Positions 46,889 to 60,773 of a stretch of 64,000 nt of DNA are shown piece after piece. The stretch's first letter is position 1; the number at the start of each line of letters is the position of its first letter. This DNA is from Inia geoffrensis (taxonomy: Eukaryota; Chordata; Mammalia; Artiodactyla; Iniidae), in contig CM070910.1 of the NCBI GenBank assembly GCA_036417435.1, positions 77,050,784-77,114,783 of the forward strand, written 5' to 3'. Made by a program: the position numbers and the translations under genes. The notes beneath the pieces are model-generated. The model did no database searches. It saw only the letters and a program-made list of their open reading frames with translations, and was not told the origin of the DNA.

Positions 46889-48624
46889 TTGGCCAAAAAG
46901 GGCGTATGCGTTTTTTCCTGATTATATTCAGGAAAAAACGCATACGCCCTTTTTGGCCAACCAAGCAAGCCTGCAATGGAAATCCGCACTACAAGGAAGT
47001 CTCACTTCCCACTGATCAAAAGGGCCCTCCGAATAAAATGTAAAATCCAGAGAAGCAGGACAGGCCATGGAGAACCGGCAGCCTTGTTATGCTGATGGGC
47101 GGGATGTAAATTGCCAATAGCCACTCTGGAGAAGTGGATGGTGTTTCCTGGAACAAAGAAAAAACCAAGCTAGAGAGCCTAGGGCACTTCCACTTATGGT
47201 GCTATAGATTCGGAAAATTTAAATGAAAAAGACAGAGCCACACCAAAGTTTGGGGCTGCTCTGTGTACGGGAACCTTGACTATGGTACAACTTCAATAGC
47301 CCAGAAAGAGAAAAATGGATATAGAAGTTGTGGTACATCCCTACAATGGAATATCACTCAACAATGAAATCAATGGCCACACACCACTAGCAGCATAATG
47401 AGTGGATTTAGTTACGATGACTCTAAGTGAAATAAGTCACACAGAAAAAGAAACATCATAAGATATCACTAATACCGGGAATGGAAACACGACTACGCAT
47501 GAACTGCATTTCAAAACACAACAGAGTCTCACATTTACAAAAGAAATTTATGCTTGCTTAAGGTCAAAGGAGAGTGGGGAGGCTGCATAAAACCAGAGAT
47601 TGACATTAGGACAGATACCGTTCCATAAGCCAAATATATATTAGACAAGACCTACTCCTCGCTCAACCAAATGGACTCAACACCCCGTATTCAATACCTA
47701 GGAATATACCTGACTGTGAAGAAACTTAAAACCCATACATTTATAGGTCTCCATAGGAAAATCACTTGTATACAGCAGCATACACACAGCAGTGTAAATA
47801 AGCTAAATCCCCTTATAAAAATAAATTTGAAAAAGAAAGCACAAGGACTGTGAAATAGAGAGAAATTCTTAAATAAGTCCATGAGGGCTTGCGAGAAATC
47901 TTGGATTTACCACCTCTACATCACCAGCTGTGAGAGAGATAAGGCTGGACACTTGGGACTGATTCTATTGGTGAGGGAATGCAGACCCTCTGAGGTAATG
48001 GTGCATGATTCCAATTCCACGGGTCCCAAATCTCCACGTTTAAGAGATTTATCCTTTAGCTAAAATATGCATGGAAAACCCAGAATATGGTCCACGAAGT
48101 GATCAGGCAAAATTTCTAAAATTCATCGCCATTTTCCCCCCCTGTTACTCGAGTTCGCCTTTCCAGATGCGATATTAACATTCTCCCTACTTCGAGAGTC
48201 AGTGCCTTTGACCTCTTGCTTGGCACAGTTTGCAATTTCTGTGGAAGATGAGCACGAATAAGGAGAAGCAATGAGCGGCTAACTCGAGGTGTTTGGACGG
48301 GCACATTGAACGATGATTTCCCTACAGGAAGAAGAATTCACCAAAGGCTCAGCGTGCCATGCCGGAACGAGATTAGGGCCTGAAGCAATTATTCGGGTTT
48401 GCGGTCAGCTCACAAGAAATCGAGTTGAGAAAAGGAGATTTTTGGCAATGTAACTCACAATCCTGCGGAGTTCCAAATGACCCCTATCATCCAAATATTT
48501 ATTGAAGGAAGATTGTGAAGAGGACTTTAACACGACACAGAATTGCAGAAAACAGATATCAGGTGGTAGATAAGAATTGCTCTGAAATCGTAGGAAAAGA
48601 GGCAGCAGTTCGACAGTGATGCAC
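46889..48624 (+). repeat. Satellite unit 28 (family B, f/b chimera)
   Basis: It is 1,736 bp with the palindrome at 46,889-46,960. It is the second copy of unit 24 at an offset of 6,942 bp, with the private CCACTAGCAG retained. Confidence 0.9.
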
Positions 48625-50359
48625 TTTGCCAAAAAGGGCGTATGCGTTTTTTCCTGAATATATTCAGGAAAAAACGCATACGCCCTTTTTGGCCAACCAA
48701 GCAAGCCTGCAATGGAAATCCGCACTACAAGGAAGTCTCACTTCCGACCGATCAAAAGGGCCCTCCGAAAAAAATGTAAAATCCAGAGAGGCAGGACAGG
48801 CCATGGAGAACCGGCAGCCTTGTTATGCTCATGGGCGGGATGTAAATTGCCAACAGCCACTCTGGAGAAGTGGTTGGTGTTTCCTGGAACAAAGAAAAAA
48901 ACAAGCTAGAGAGCCTAGGGCACTTCCACTTATGGTGCTATAGATTCGGAAAATTTAAATGTAAAAGACAGTGCCACACCAAAGTTTGGGGCTGCTCTGT
49001 GTACGGGAACCTTGACTATGGTACAACTTCAATAGCCCAGAAAGAGAAAACTGGATATAGAAGTGTGGTATATCCCTACAATGGAATATCACTCAACAAT
49101 GAAATCAATGGCCACAGACCAGTAGCAGCATAATGAGTGGGTTTAGTTACGATGATTCTAAGTGAAATAAGTCACACAGAAAAAGAAACTTCATAAGATA
49201 TCACTAATACCGGGAATGGAAACACGACTACGCATGAACTGCATTTCAAAACACAGCAGAGTCTCACATTTACAAAAGAAATTTATGCTTGCTTAAGGGC
49301 AAAGGAGAGTGGGGAGGCTGCATAAAACCAGAGATGGACATTAGGACAGATACCATTCCATAAGCCAAATATATATTAGACAAGACCTACTCCTCGCTCA
49401 ACCAAATCTACTCAACACCCCGTATTCAAAACCTAGGAATAAACCTGACTGTGAAGAAACTTAAAACCCATACATTTATAGGTCTCCATAAGAAAATCAC
49501 TTGTGTACAGCAGCATACACACAGCAGTGTAAATAAGCTAAATCCCCTTATAAAAATAAATTTGAAAAAGAAAGCACAAGGACTGTGAAATAGAGAGAAA
49601 TTCTTAAATAAGTCCTTGAGGTCTTGCGAGAAATCTTGGATTTACCACATCTACATCCACAGCTGGGGGAGAGATAAGGCTGGACACTTGGGGCTGATAC
49701 TATTGGTGAGGGAATGCAGACCCTCTGAGGTAATGGTGCATGATTCCCATTCTACGGGTCCCAAATCTCCACGTTTAAGGGATTTATCCTTCAGCTAAAA
49801 TATGCATGGAAAACCCAGAATATGGTCCACGAAGTGATCAGGCAAAATTTCTAAAATTCATCGCCATTTTCCCCCCCTGGTACTCGAGTTCGCCTTTCCA
49901 GATGCCATATTAACATTCTCCCCACTTCGAGAGTCAGTGCCTTTGACCTCTTGTTCGGCACAGTTTGCAATTTCTGTGGAAGATGAGCAGGAATAAGGAG
50001 AACAAATGAGCGGCTAACTCGATGTGTTTGGACGGGCACATTGAACGATGATTTCCCTACAGGAAGAAGAATTCACCAAAGGCCCAGCGTGCCATGCCGG
50101 AACGAGATTAGGGCCTGAAGCAATTATTCGGGTTTGCGGTCAGCTCACAAAAAAGCGAGTTGACAAAAGGAGATTTTTGGCACTGTAACTCACAATTCTG
50201 CGGAGTTCCAAATGACCACTATCATCCAAAAATTTATTGAAGGAAGACTGTGAAGAGGACTTGAACACGACACAAAATTGCAGAAAACAGATATCAGGTG
50301 GTAGATAAGAATTGCTCTGAAATCCTAGGAAAAGAGGCAGCATTTTGACAGTGATGCAC
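48625..50359 (+). repeat. Satellite unit 29 (family B, subtype c)
   Basis: It is 1,735 bp with the palindrome at 48,625-48,696 (TTTGCC mismatch). It is the second copy of unit 25. Confidence 0.9.
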
Positions 50360-52095
50360 TTGGCCAAAAAGGGCGTATGCGTTTTTTCCTGAATATATTC
50401 AGGAAAAAACGCATACGCCCTTCTTGGCCAACCAAGCAAGCCTGCAATGGAAATCCGCACTACAACTAAGTCTCACTTCCCACCGATCAAAAGGGCCCTC
50501 CGAAAAAAATGTAAAATCCAGAGAGGCAGGACAGGCCATGGAGAACCAGCAGCCTTGTTATGCTGATGGGCGGGATGTAAATTGCCAACAGCCACTCTGG
50601 AGAAGTGGATGGTGTTTCCTGGAACAAAGAAAAAACCAAGCTAGAGAGCCTAGGGCACTTCCACTTATGGTGCTATTGATTCGGAAAATTTAAATGAAAA
50701 AGACAGAGCCACACCAAAGTTTGGGGCTGCTCTGTGTACGGGAACCTTGACTATGGTACAACTTCAATAGCCCAGAAAGAGAAAAATGGATATAGAAGTT
50801 GTGGTACATCCCTACAATGGAATATCACTCAACAATGAAATCAATGGCCACAAACCAGTAGCAGCATAATGAGTGGATTTAGTTACGATGATTCTAAGTG
50901 AAATAAGTCACACAGAAAAAGAAACATCATAAGATATCACTAATACCGGAAATGGAAACACGACTACGCATGAACTACATTTCAAAACACAACACAGTCT
51001 CACATTTACAAAAGAAATTTATGCTTGCTTAAGGTCAAAAGAGAGTGGGGAGGCTGCATAAAACCAGAGATGGACATTAGGACAGATACCATTCCATAAT
51101 CCAAATATATATTAGACAAGACCTACTCCTTGCTCAACCAAATCGACTCAACACCCCGTATTCAAAACCTAGGAATAAACCTGACTGTGAAGAAACTTAA
51201 AACCCATACATTTATAGGTCTCCATAAGAAAATCACTTGTGTACAGCAGCATACACACAGCAGTGTAAATAAGCTAAACCCCCTTATAAAAATAAATTTG
51301 AAAAAGAAAGCACAAGGACTGTGAAATAGAAAGAAATTCTTAAATAAGTCCTTGAGGTCTTGCGAGAAATCTTGGATTTACCACCTCTACATCCACAGCT
51401 GGGGGAGAGATAAGGCTGGACACTTGGGGCTGATACTATTGGTGAGGGAATGCAGACCCTATGAGGTAATGGTGCATGATTCCCATTCCACGGGTCCCAA
51501 ATCTCCTCATTTAAGCGATTTATCCTTCAGCTAAAATATGCATGGAAAACCCAGAATATGGTCCACAAAGTGATGAGGCAAAATTTCTAAAATTCATCGC
51601 CATTTTCCCCCCCTGGTACTCGAGTTCGCCTTTCCAGATGCGATATTCATATTCTTCCCACTTGGAGAGTCAGTGCCTTTGACCTTTAGTTTGGCACAGT
51701 TTGCAATTTCTGTGGAAGATGAGCAGGAATAAGGAGAACCAATGAGCGGCTAACTCGATGTGTTTGGACGGGCACATTGAACGATGATTTCCCTACAGGA
51801 AGAAGAATTCACCAAAGGCTCAGCATGCCATGCCGGAACGAGATTAGGGCCTGAAGCAATTATTCGGGTTTGCGGTCAGCTCACAAAAAAGCGAGTTGAC
51901 AAAAGGAGATTTTTGGCACTGTAACTCACAATCCTGCGAAGTTCCAAATGACCCCTATCATCCAAAAATTTATAGAAGGAAGACTGTGAAGAGGACTTGA
52001 ACACGACACAGAATTGCAGAAAACAGATATCAAGTGGTAGATAAGAATTGCTCTGAAATCGTAGGAAAAGAGGCAGCAGTTCGACAGTGATGCAC
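50360..52095 (+). repeat. Satellite unit 30 (family B, subtype d)
   Basis: It is 1,736 bp with the palindrome at 50,360-50,431 (CCCTTCTTGG mismatch). It is the second copy of unit 26. Confidence 0.9.
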
Positions 52096-53830
52096 TTGGC
52101 CAAAAAGGGCGTATGCGTTTTTTCCTGAATATATTCAGGAAAAAACGCATACGCACTTTTTGGCCAACCAAGCAAGCCTGCAATGGAAATCCGCACTACA
52201 AGGAAGTCTCACTTCCCACCGATCAAAAGGGCCCTCCGAAAAAAATGTAAAATCCAGAGAGGCAGGACAGGCCATGGAGAACCGGCAGCCTTGTTATGCT
52301 GATGGGCGGGATGGAAATTGCCAACAGCCACTCTGGAGAAGTGGATGGTGTTTCCTGGAACAAAGAAAAAACCAAGCTAAAGAGCCTAGGGCACTTCCAC
52401 TTATGGTGCTATAGATTCGGAAAATTTAAATGAAAAAGACAGAGCCACACCAAAGTTTGGGGCTGCTCTGTGTACGGGAACCTTGACTATGGGACAACTT
52501 CAATAGCCCAGAAAGAGAAAAATGGATATAGAAGTTGTGGTACATCACTACAATGGAATATCACTCAACAATGAAATCAATGGCCACAGACCAGTAGCAG
52601 CATAATGAGTGGATTTAGTTACGATGATTCTAAGTGAAATAAGTCACACAGAAAAAGAAACATCATAAGATATCACTAATACCGGGAATGGAAACACGAC
52701 TACGCATGAACTGCATTTCAAAACACAACAGAGTCTCACATTTACAAAATAAATTTATGCTTGCTTAAGGTCAAAGGAGAGTGGGGAGGCTGCATAAAAC
52801 CAGAGATGGACATTAGGACAGATACCATTCCATAAGCCAAATATATATTAGACAAGACCTACTCCTTGCTCAACCAAATCGACTCAACACCCCGTATTCA
52901 AAACCTAGGAATAAACCTGACTGTGAAGAAACTTAAAACACATACATTTATAGGTCTCCATAAGAAAATCACTTGTGTACAGCAGCATACACACAGCAGT
53001 GTAAATAATCTAAATCCCCTTATAAAAATAAATTTGAAAAAGAAAGCACAAGGACTGTGAAATAGAGAGAAATTCTTAAATAAGTCCTTGAGGTCTTGCG
53101 AGAAATCTTGGATTTACCACCTCTACATCCACAGCTGGGGGAGAGATAAGGCTGGACACTTGGGGCTGATTCTATTGGTGAGGGAATGCAGACCCTCTGA
53201 GGTAATGGTGCATGATTCCCATTCCACGGGTCCCAAATCTCCACGTTTAAGGGATTTATCCTTCAGCTAAAATATGCATGGAAAACCCAGAATATGGTCC
53301 ACGAAGTGATCAGGCAAAATTTCTAAAATTCATCGCCATTATCCCCCCCTGGTACTCGAGTTCGCCTTTCCAGATGCGATATTAACATTCTCCCCATTTC
53401 GAGAGTCAGTGCCATTGACCTCTTGTTTGGCACAGTTTGCAATTTCTGTGGAAGATGAGCAGGAATAAGGAGAACCAATGAGCGGCTAACTCGATGTGTT
53501 TAGACGGGCACATTGAACGATGATTTCCCTACAGGAAGAAGAATTCACCAAAGGCTCAGCGTGCCATGCCGGAACGAGTTTAGGGCCTGAAGCAATTATT
53601 CGGAATTGTGGTCAGCTCACAAAAAGCGAGTTGACAAAAGGAGAGTTTTGGCACTGTAACTCATAATCCTGCGGAATTCCAAATGACCCCTATCATCCAA
53701 AAATTTATTGAAGGAAGACTGTGAAGAGGACTTGAATACGACACAGAATTTCAGAAAACAGATATCAGTTGGTAGATAAAAATTGCTCTGAAATCGTAGG
53801 AAAAGAGGCAGCATTTCGACAGTGATGCAC
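52096..53830 (+). repeat. Satellite unit 31 (family B, subtype e)
   Basis: It is 1,735 bp with the palindrome at 52,096-52,167 (ATACGCACTTTTT mismatch). It is the second copy of unit 27 and closes the second 4-unit block. Confidence 0.9.
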
Positions 53831-55566
53831 TTGGCCAAAAAGGGCGTATGCGTTTTTTCCTGATTATATTCAGGAAAAAACGCATACGCCCTTTTTGGCC
53901 AACCAAGCAAGCCTGCAATGGAAATCCGCACTACAAGGAAGTCTCACTTCCCACTGATCAAAAGGGCCCTCCGAATAAAATGTAAAATCCAGAGAAGCAG
54001 GACAGGCCATGGAGAACCGGCAGCCTTGTTATGCTGATGGGCGGGATGTAAATTGCCAATAGCCACTCTGGAGAAGTGGATGGTGTTTCCTGGAACAAAG
54101 AAAAAACCAAGCTAGAGAGCCTAGGGCACTTCCACTTATGGTGCTATAGATTCGGAAAATTTAAATGAAAAAGACAGAGCCACACCAAAGTTTGGGGCTG
54201 CTCTGTGTACGGGAACCTTGACTATGGTACAACTTCAATAGCCCAGAAAGAGAAAAATGGATATAGAAGTTGTGGTACATCCCTACAATGGAATATCACT
54301 CAACAATGAAATCAATGGCCACACACCACTAGCAGCATAATGAGTGGATTTAGTTACGATGATTCTAAGTGAAATAAGTCACACAGAAAAAGAAACATCA
54401 TAAGATATCACTAATACCGGGAATGGAAACACGACTACGCATGAACTGCATTTCAAAACACAGCAGTGTCTCACATTTACAAAAGAAATTTATGCTTGCT
54501 TAAGGTCAAAGGAGAGTGGGGAGGCTGCATAAAACCAGAGATGGACATTAGGACAGATACCATTCCATAAGCCATATATATATTAGACAAGACCTACTCC
54601 TCGCTCAACCATATCGACTCAACACCCCGTATTCAAAACCTAGGAATAAACCTGACTGTGAAGAAACTTAAAACCCATACATTTATAGGTCTCCATAAGA
54701 AAATCACTTGTGTACAGCAGCATACACACAGCAGTGTAAATAAGCTAAATCCCCTTATAAAAATAAATTTGAAAAAGAAAGCACAAGGACTGTGAAATAG
54801 AGAGAAATTCTTAAATAAGTCCTTGAGGTCTTGCGAGAAATCTTGGATTTACCACCTCTACATCCACAGCTGGGGGAGAGATAAGGCTGGACACTTGGGG
54901 CTGATACTATTGGTGAGGGAATGCAGACCCTCTGAGGAAATGGTGCATGATTCCCATTCTGCGGGTCCAATTATCCACGTTTAAAGGATTTATCCTTCAG
55001 CTAAAATATGCATGGAAAACCCAGAATATGGTCCACGAAGTGATCAGGCAAAATTTCTAAAATTCATCACCATTTCCCCCACCCTGGTACTCGAGTTCGA
55101 CTTTCCAGATGCGATATTAACATTCTCCCCTCTTGGAGAGTCAGTGCCTTTGACCTCTTGTTTGGCACAGTTTGCAATTTCTGTGGAAGATGAGCAGGAA
55201 TAAGGAGAACCAATGAGCGGCTAACTCGATGTGTTTGGACGGGCACATTGAACGATGATTTCCCTACAGGAAGAAGAATTCACCAAAAGCTCAGTGTGCC
55301 ATGCCGGAACGAGATTAGGGCCTGAAGCAATTATTCGGGTTTGCGGTCAGCTCACAAGAAAGCGAGTTGAGAAAAGGAGATTTTTGGCAAAGTAACTCAC
55401 AATCCTGCGGAGTTCCAAATGACCCCTATCATCCAAATATTTATTGAAGGAAGACTGTGAAGAGGACTTGAACACGACACAGAATTGCAGAAAACAGATA
55501 TCAGGTGGTAGATAAGAATTGCTCTGAAATCGTAGGAAAAGAGGAAGCAGTTCGACAGTGATGCAC
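53831..55566 (+). repeat. Satellite unit 32 (family B, starts as f/b, continues as f)
   Basis: It is 1,736 bp with the palindrome at 53,831-53,902 (central mismatch). It keeps CCACTAGCAG near 54,326, but from 54,363 (GATGATTCTAAG) it follows subtype f, including the GGGTCCAATTATCC deletion. Its right end is private (CATCACCATTTCCCCCACCC). Confidence 0.88.
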
Positions 55567-57302
55567 TTGGCCAAAAAGGGCGTATGCGTTTTTTCCTGAA
55601 TATATTCAGGAAAAAACGCATACGCCCTTTTTGGCCAACCAAGCAAGCCTGCAATGGAAACCCGCACTACAAGGAAGTCTCTCTTCCCACCGATCAAAAG
55701 GGCCCTCCGAAAAAAATGTAAAATCCAGAGAGGCAGGACAGGCCATGGAGAACCGGCAGCCTTGTTATGCTGATGGGCGGGATGTAAATTGCCAACAGCC
55801 ACTCTGGAGAAGTGGATTTTGTTTCCTGGAACAAAGAAAATACCAAGCTAGAGAGCCTAGGGCACTTCCACTTATGGTGCTATAGATTCGGAAAATTTAA
55901 ATGAAAAAGACAGAGCCACACCAAAGTTTGGGGCTGCTCTGTGTACGGGAACCTTGACTATGGTACAACTTCAATAGCCCAGAAAGAGAAAAATGGATAT
56001 AGAAGTTGTGGTACATCCCTACAATGGAATATCACTCAACAATGAAATCAATGGCCACAGACCAGTAGCAGCATAATGAGTGGATTTAGTTACGATGATT
56101 CTAAGTGAAATAAGTCACACAGAAAAAGAAACATCATAAGATATCACTAATACCGGGAATGGAAACACGACTACGCATGAACTGCATTTCAGAACACAAC
56201 ACAGTCTCACATTTACAAAAGAAATTTATGCTTGCTTAAGGTCAAAGGAGAGTGGGGAGGCTGCATAAAACCAGAGATGGACATTAGGACAGATACCATT
56301 CCATAAGCCAAATATATATTAGACAAGACCTACTCCTCGCTCAACCAAATCGACTCAACACCCCGTATTCAAAACCTAGGAATAAACCTGACTGTGAAGA
56401 AACTTAAAACCCATACATGTATATGTCTCCATAAGAAAATCACTTGTGTACAGCAGCATACACACAGCAGTGTAAATAAGCTAAATCCCCTTATAAAAAT
56501 AAATTTGAAAAAGAAAGCACAATGACTGTGAAATAGAGAGAAATTCTTAAATATGTCCTTGAGGTGTTGCGAGAAATCTTGGATTTACCACCTCTACATC
56601 CACAGCTGGGGGAGAGATAAGGCTGGACACTTGGGGCTGATACTATTGGTGAGGGAATGCAGACCCTTTGAGGTAATGGTGCATGATTCCCAATCCACGG
56701 GTCCCAAATCTCCACGTTTAAGAGATTTATCCTTCAGCTAAAATATGCATGGAAAACCCAGAATATGGTCCACGAAGTGATCAGGCAAAATTTCTAAAAT
56801 TCATCGCCATTTTCCCCCCCTGTTACTCGAGTTCGCCTTTCCAGATGCGATATTAACATTCTCCCTACTTCGAGAGTCAGTGCCTTTGACCTCTTGCTTG
56901 GCACAGTTTGCAATTTCTGTGGAAGATGAGCAGGAATAAGGAGAAGCAATGAGCGGCTAACTCGATGTGTTTGGACGGGCACATTGAACGATGATTTCCC
57001 TACAGGAAGAAGAATTCACCAAAGGCTCAGCGTGCCATGCCGGAACGAGATTAGGGCCTGAAGCAATTATTCGGGTTTGCGGTCAGCTCACAAGAAATCG
57101 AGTTGAGAAAAGGAGATTTTTGGCAATGTAACTCACAATCCTGCGGAGTTCCAAATGACCCCTATCATCCAAATATTTATTGAAGGAAGATTGTGAAGAG
57201 GACTTGAACACGACACAGAATTGCAGAAAACAGATATCAGGTGGTAGATAAGAATTGCTCTGAAATCGTAGGAAAAGAGGCAGCAGTTCGACAGTGATGC
57301 AC
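55567..57302 (+). repeat. Satellite unit 33 (family B, singleton with a-like right part)
   Basis: It is 1,736 bp with a perfect palindrome at 55,567-55,638. Private bases include GGAAACCCGCAC, GTGGATTTTGTTTCC near 55,814 and TTTCAGAACAC. The right part matches unit 22, including CACAATGACTG. Confidence 0.9.
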
Positions 57303-59038
57303 TTTGCCAAAAAGGGCGTATGCGTTTTTTCCTGAATATATTCAGGAAAAAACGCATACGCCCTTTTTGGCCAACCAAGCAAGCTTGCAATGGAAATCCG
57401 CACTACAAGGAAGTCTCACTTCCCACCGATCAAAAGGGCCCTCCGAAATAAATGTAAAATCCAGAGAGGCAGGACAGGCCATGGAGAACCGGCAGCCTTG
57501 TTATGCTGATGGGCGGGATGGAAATTGCCAACAGCCACTCTGGAGAAGTGGATGGTGTTTCCTGGAACAAAGAAAAAACCAAGCTAGAGAGCCTAGGGCA
57601 CTTCCACTTATGGTGCTATAGATTCGGAAAATTTAAATGAAAAAGACAGAGCCACACCAAAGTTTGGGGCTGCTCTGTGTACGGGAACCTTGACTATGGT
57701 ACAACTTCAATAGCCCAGAAAGAGAAAAATGGATATAGAAGTTGTGGTACATCCCTACAATGGAATATCACTCAACAATGAAATCAATGGCCACAGACCA
57801 GTAGCAGCATAATGAGTGGATTTAGTTACGATGATTCTAAGTGAAATAAGTCACACAGAAAAAGAAACATCATAAGATATCACTAATACCGGAAATGGAA
57901 ACACGACTACGCATGAACTGCATTTCAAAACACAACACAGTCTCACATTTACAAAAGAAATTTATGCTTGCTTAAGGTCAAAGGAGAGTGGGGAGGCTGC
58001 ATAAAACCAGAGATGGACATTAGGACAGATACCATTCCATAAGCCAAATATATATTAGACAAGACCTACTCCTCGCTCAACCAAATCGACTCAACACCCC
58101 GTATTCAAAACCTAGGAATAAACCTGACTGTGAAGAAACTTAAAACCCATACATGTATATGTCTCCATAAGAAAATCACTTGTGTACAGCAGCATACACA
58201 CAGCAGTGTAAATAAGCTAAATCCCCTTATAAAAATAAATTTGAAAAAGAAAGCACAAGGACTGTGAAATAGAGAGAAATTCTTAAATATGTCCTTGAGG
58301 TGTTGCGAGAAATCTTGGATTTACCACCTCTACATCCACAGCTGGGGGAGAGATAAGGCTGGACACTTGGGGCTGATACTATTGGTGAGGGAATGCAGAC
58401 CCTTTGAGGTAATGGTGCATGATTCCCAATCCACGGGTCCCAAATCTCCACGTTTAAGAGATTTATCCTTCAGCTAAAATATGCATGGAAAACCCAGAAT
58501 ATGGTCCACGAAGTGATCAGGCAAAATTTCTAAAATTCATCGCCATTTTCCCCCCCTGTTACTCGAGTTCGCCTTTCCAGATGCGATATTAACATTCTCC
58601 CTACTTCGAGAGTCAGTGCCTTTGACCTCTTGCTTGGCACAGTTTGCAATTTCTGTGGTAGATGAGCAGGAATAAGGAGAAGCAATGAGCGGCTAACTCG
58701 ATGTGTTTGGACGGGCACATTGAACGATGATTTCCGTACAGGAAGAAGAATTCACCAAAGGCTCAGCGTGCCATGCCGGAACGAGATTAGGGCCTGAAGC
58801 AATTATTCGTTTTTGCGGTCAGCTCACAAGAAAGCGAGTTGAGAAAAGGAGATTTTTGGCACTGTAACTCACAATCCTGCGGAGTTCCAAATGACCCCTA
58901 TCATCCAAAAATTTATTGAAGGAAGACTGTGAAGAAGACTTGAACACGACACAGAATTGCAGAAAACAGATATCAGGTGGTAGATAAGAATTGCTCTGAA
59001 ATCGTAGGAAAAGAGGCAGCAGTTCGACAGTGATGCAC
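57303..59038 (+). repeat. Satellite unit 34 (family B, subtype a)
   Basis: It is 1,736 bp. The palindrome at 57,303-57,374 has the TTTGCC mismatch and the AATATATT centre, unlike its partner unit 7. The rest is nearly identical to unit 7. Confidence 0.9.
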
Positions 59039-60773
59039 TTGGCCAAAAAGGGCGTATGCGTTTTTTCCTGAATATATTCAGGAAAAAACGCATACGCCCT
59101 TTTTGGCCAACCAAGCAAGCCTGCAATGGATATCCGCACTACAAGGAAGTCTCACTTCCCACCGATCAAAAGGGCCCTCCGAAAAAAATGTAAAATCCAG
59201 AGAGGCAGGACAGGCCATGGAGAACCGGCAGCCTTGTTATGCTCATGGGCGGGATGTAAATTGTCAACAGCCACTCTGGAGAAGTGGATGGTGTTTCCTG
59301 GAACAAAGAAAAAACCAAGCTAGAGAGCCTAGGGTACTTCCACTTATGGTGCTATAGACTCGGAAGATTTAAATGAAAAAGACAGAGCCACACCAAAGTT
59401 TGGGGCTGCTCTGTGTACGGAACCTTGACTATGGTACAACTTCAATAGCCCAGAAAGAGAAAACTGGATATAGAAGTTGTGGTACATCCCTACAATGGAA
59501 TATCACTCAACAATGAAATCAATGGCCACAGACCAGTAGCAGCATAATGAGTGGATTTAGTTACGATGACTCTAAGTGAAATAAGTCACACAGAAAAAGA
59601 AACATCATAAGATATCACTAATACCGGGAATGGAAACACGACTACGCATGAACTGCATTTCAAAACACAACAGAGTCTCACATTTACAAAAGAAATTTAT
59701 GCTTGCTTAAGGTCAAAGGAGAGTGGGGAGGCTGCATAAAACCAGAGATTGACATTAGGACAGATACCGTTCCATAAGCCAAATATATATTAGACAAGAC
59801 CTACTCCTCGCTCAACCAAATGGACTCAACACCCCGTATTCAATACCTAGGAATATACCTGACTGTGAAGAAACTTAAAACCCATACATTTATAGGTCTC
59901 CATAGGAAAATCACTTGTATACAGCAGCATACACACAGCAGTGTAAATAAGCTAAATCCCCTTATAAAAATAAATTTGAAAAAGAAAGCACAAGGACTGT
60001 GAAATAGAGAGAAATTCTTAAATAAGTCCATGAGGGCTTGCGAGAAATCTTGGATTTACCACCTCTACATCACCAGCTGTGAGAGAGATAAGGCTGGACA
60101 CTTGGGACTGATTCTATTGGTGAGGGAATGCAGACCCTCTGAGGTAATGGTGCATGATTCCAATTCCACGGGTCCCAAATCTCCACGTTTAAGAGATTTA
60201 TCCTTTAGCTAAAATATGCATGGAAAACCCAGAATATGGTCCACGAAGTGATCAGGCAAAATTTCTAAAATTCATCGCCATTTTCCCCCCCTGTTACTCG
60301 AGTTCGCCTTTCCAGATGCGATATTAACATTCTCCCTACTTCGAGAGTCAGTGCCTTTGACCTCTTGCTTGGCACAGTTTGCAATTTCTGTGGAAGATGA
60401 GCAGGAATAAGGAGAAGCAATGAGCGGCTAACTCGAGGTGTTTGGACGGGCACATTGAACGATGATTTCCCTACAGGAAGAAGAATTCACCAAAGGCTCA
60501 GCGTGCCATGCCGGAACGAGATTAGGGCCTGAAGCAATTATTCGGGTTTGCGGTCAGCTCACAAGAAATCGAGTTGAGAAAAGGAGATTTTTGGCAATGT
60601 AACTCACAATCCTGCGGAGTTCCAAATGACCCCTATCATCCAAATATTTATTGAAGGAAGATTGTGAAGAGGACTTTAACACGACACAGAATTGCAGAAA
60701 ACAGATATCAGGTGGTAGATAAGAATTGCTCTGAAATCGTAGGAAAAGAGGCAGCAGTTCGACAGTGATGCAC
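59039..60773 (+). repeat. Satellite unit 35 (family B, subtype b)
   Basis: It is 1,735 bp with a perfect palindrome at 59,039-59,110. It is the partner of unit 8 and shares the one-base loss in TGTACGGAACC. Confidence 0.9.

Larger units (their letters stand above)
39212..54362 (+). repeat. Four-unit higher-order repeat, 6,942-bp period, about 2.2 copies
   Basis: Units 24-27 and 28-31 repeat as blocks with a period of 6,942 bp (39,947, 46,889 and 53,831 are equivalent starts). Identity at that offset begins in unit 23 just after 39,211 and ends at 54,363 in unit 32. Private marks shared by the copies include CCACTAGCAG in the first unit, GAGCACGAATAAGG, the subtype c one-base deletion (AGAAGTGTGG), CTCATTTAAGCG, and GCGTACACAC-free GCATACGCAC in the palindrome of the fourth unit. 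The order is f/b chimera, c, d, e. Confidence 0.9.
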
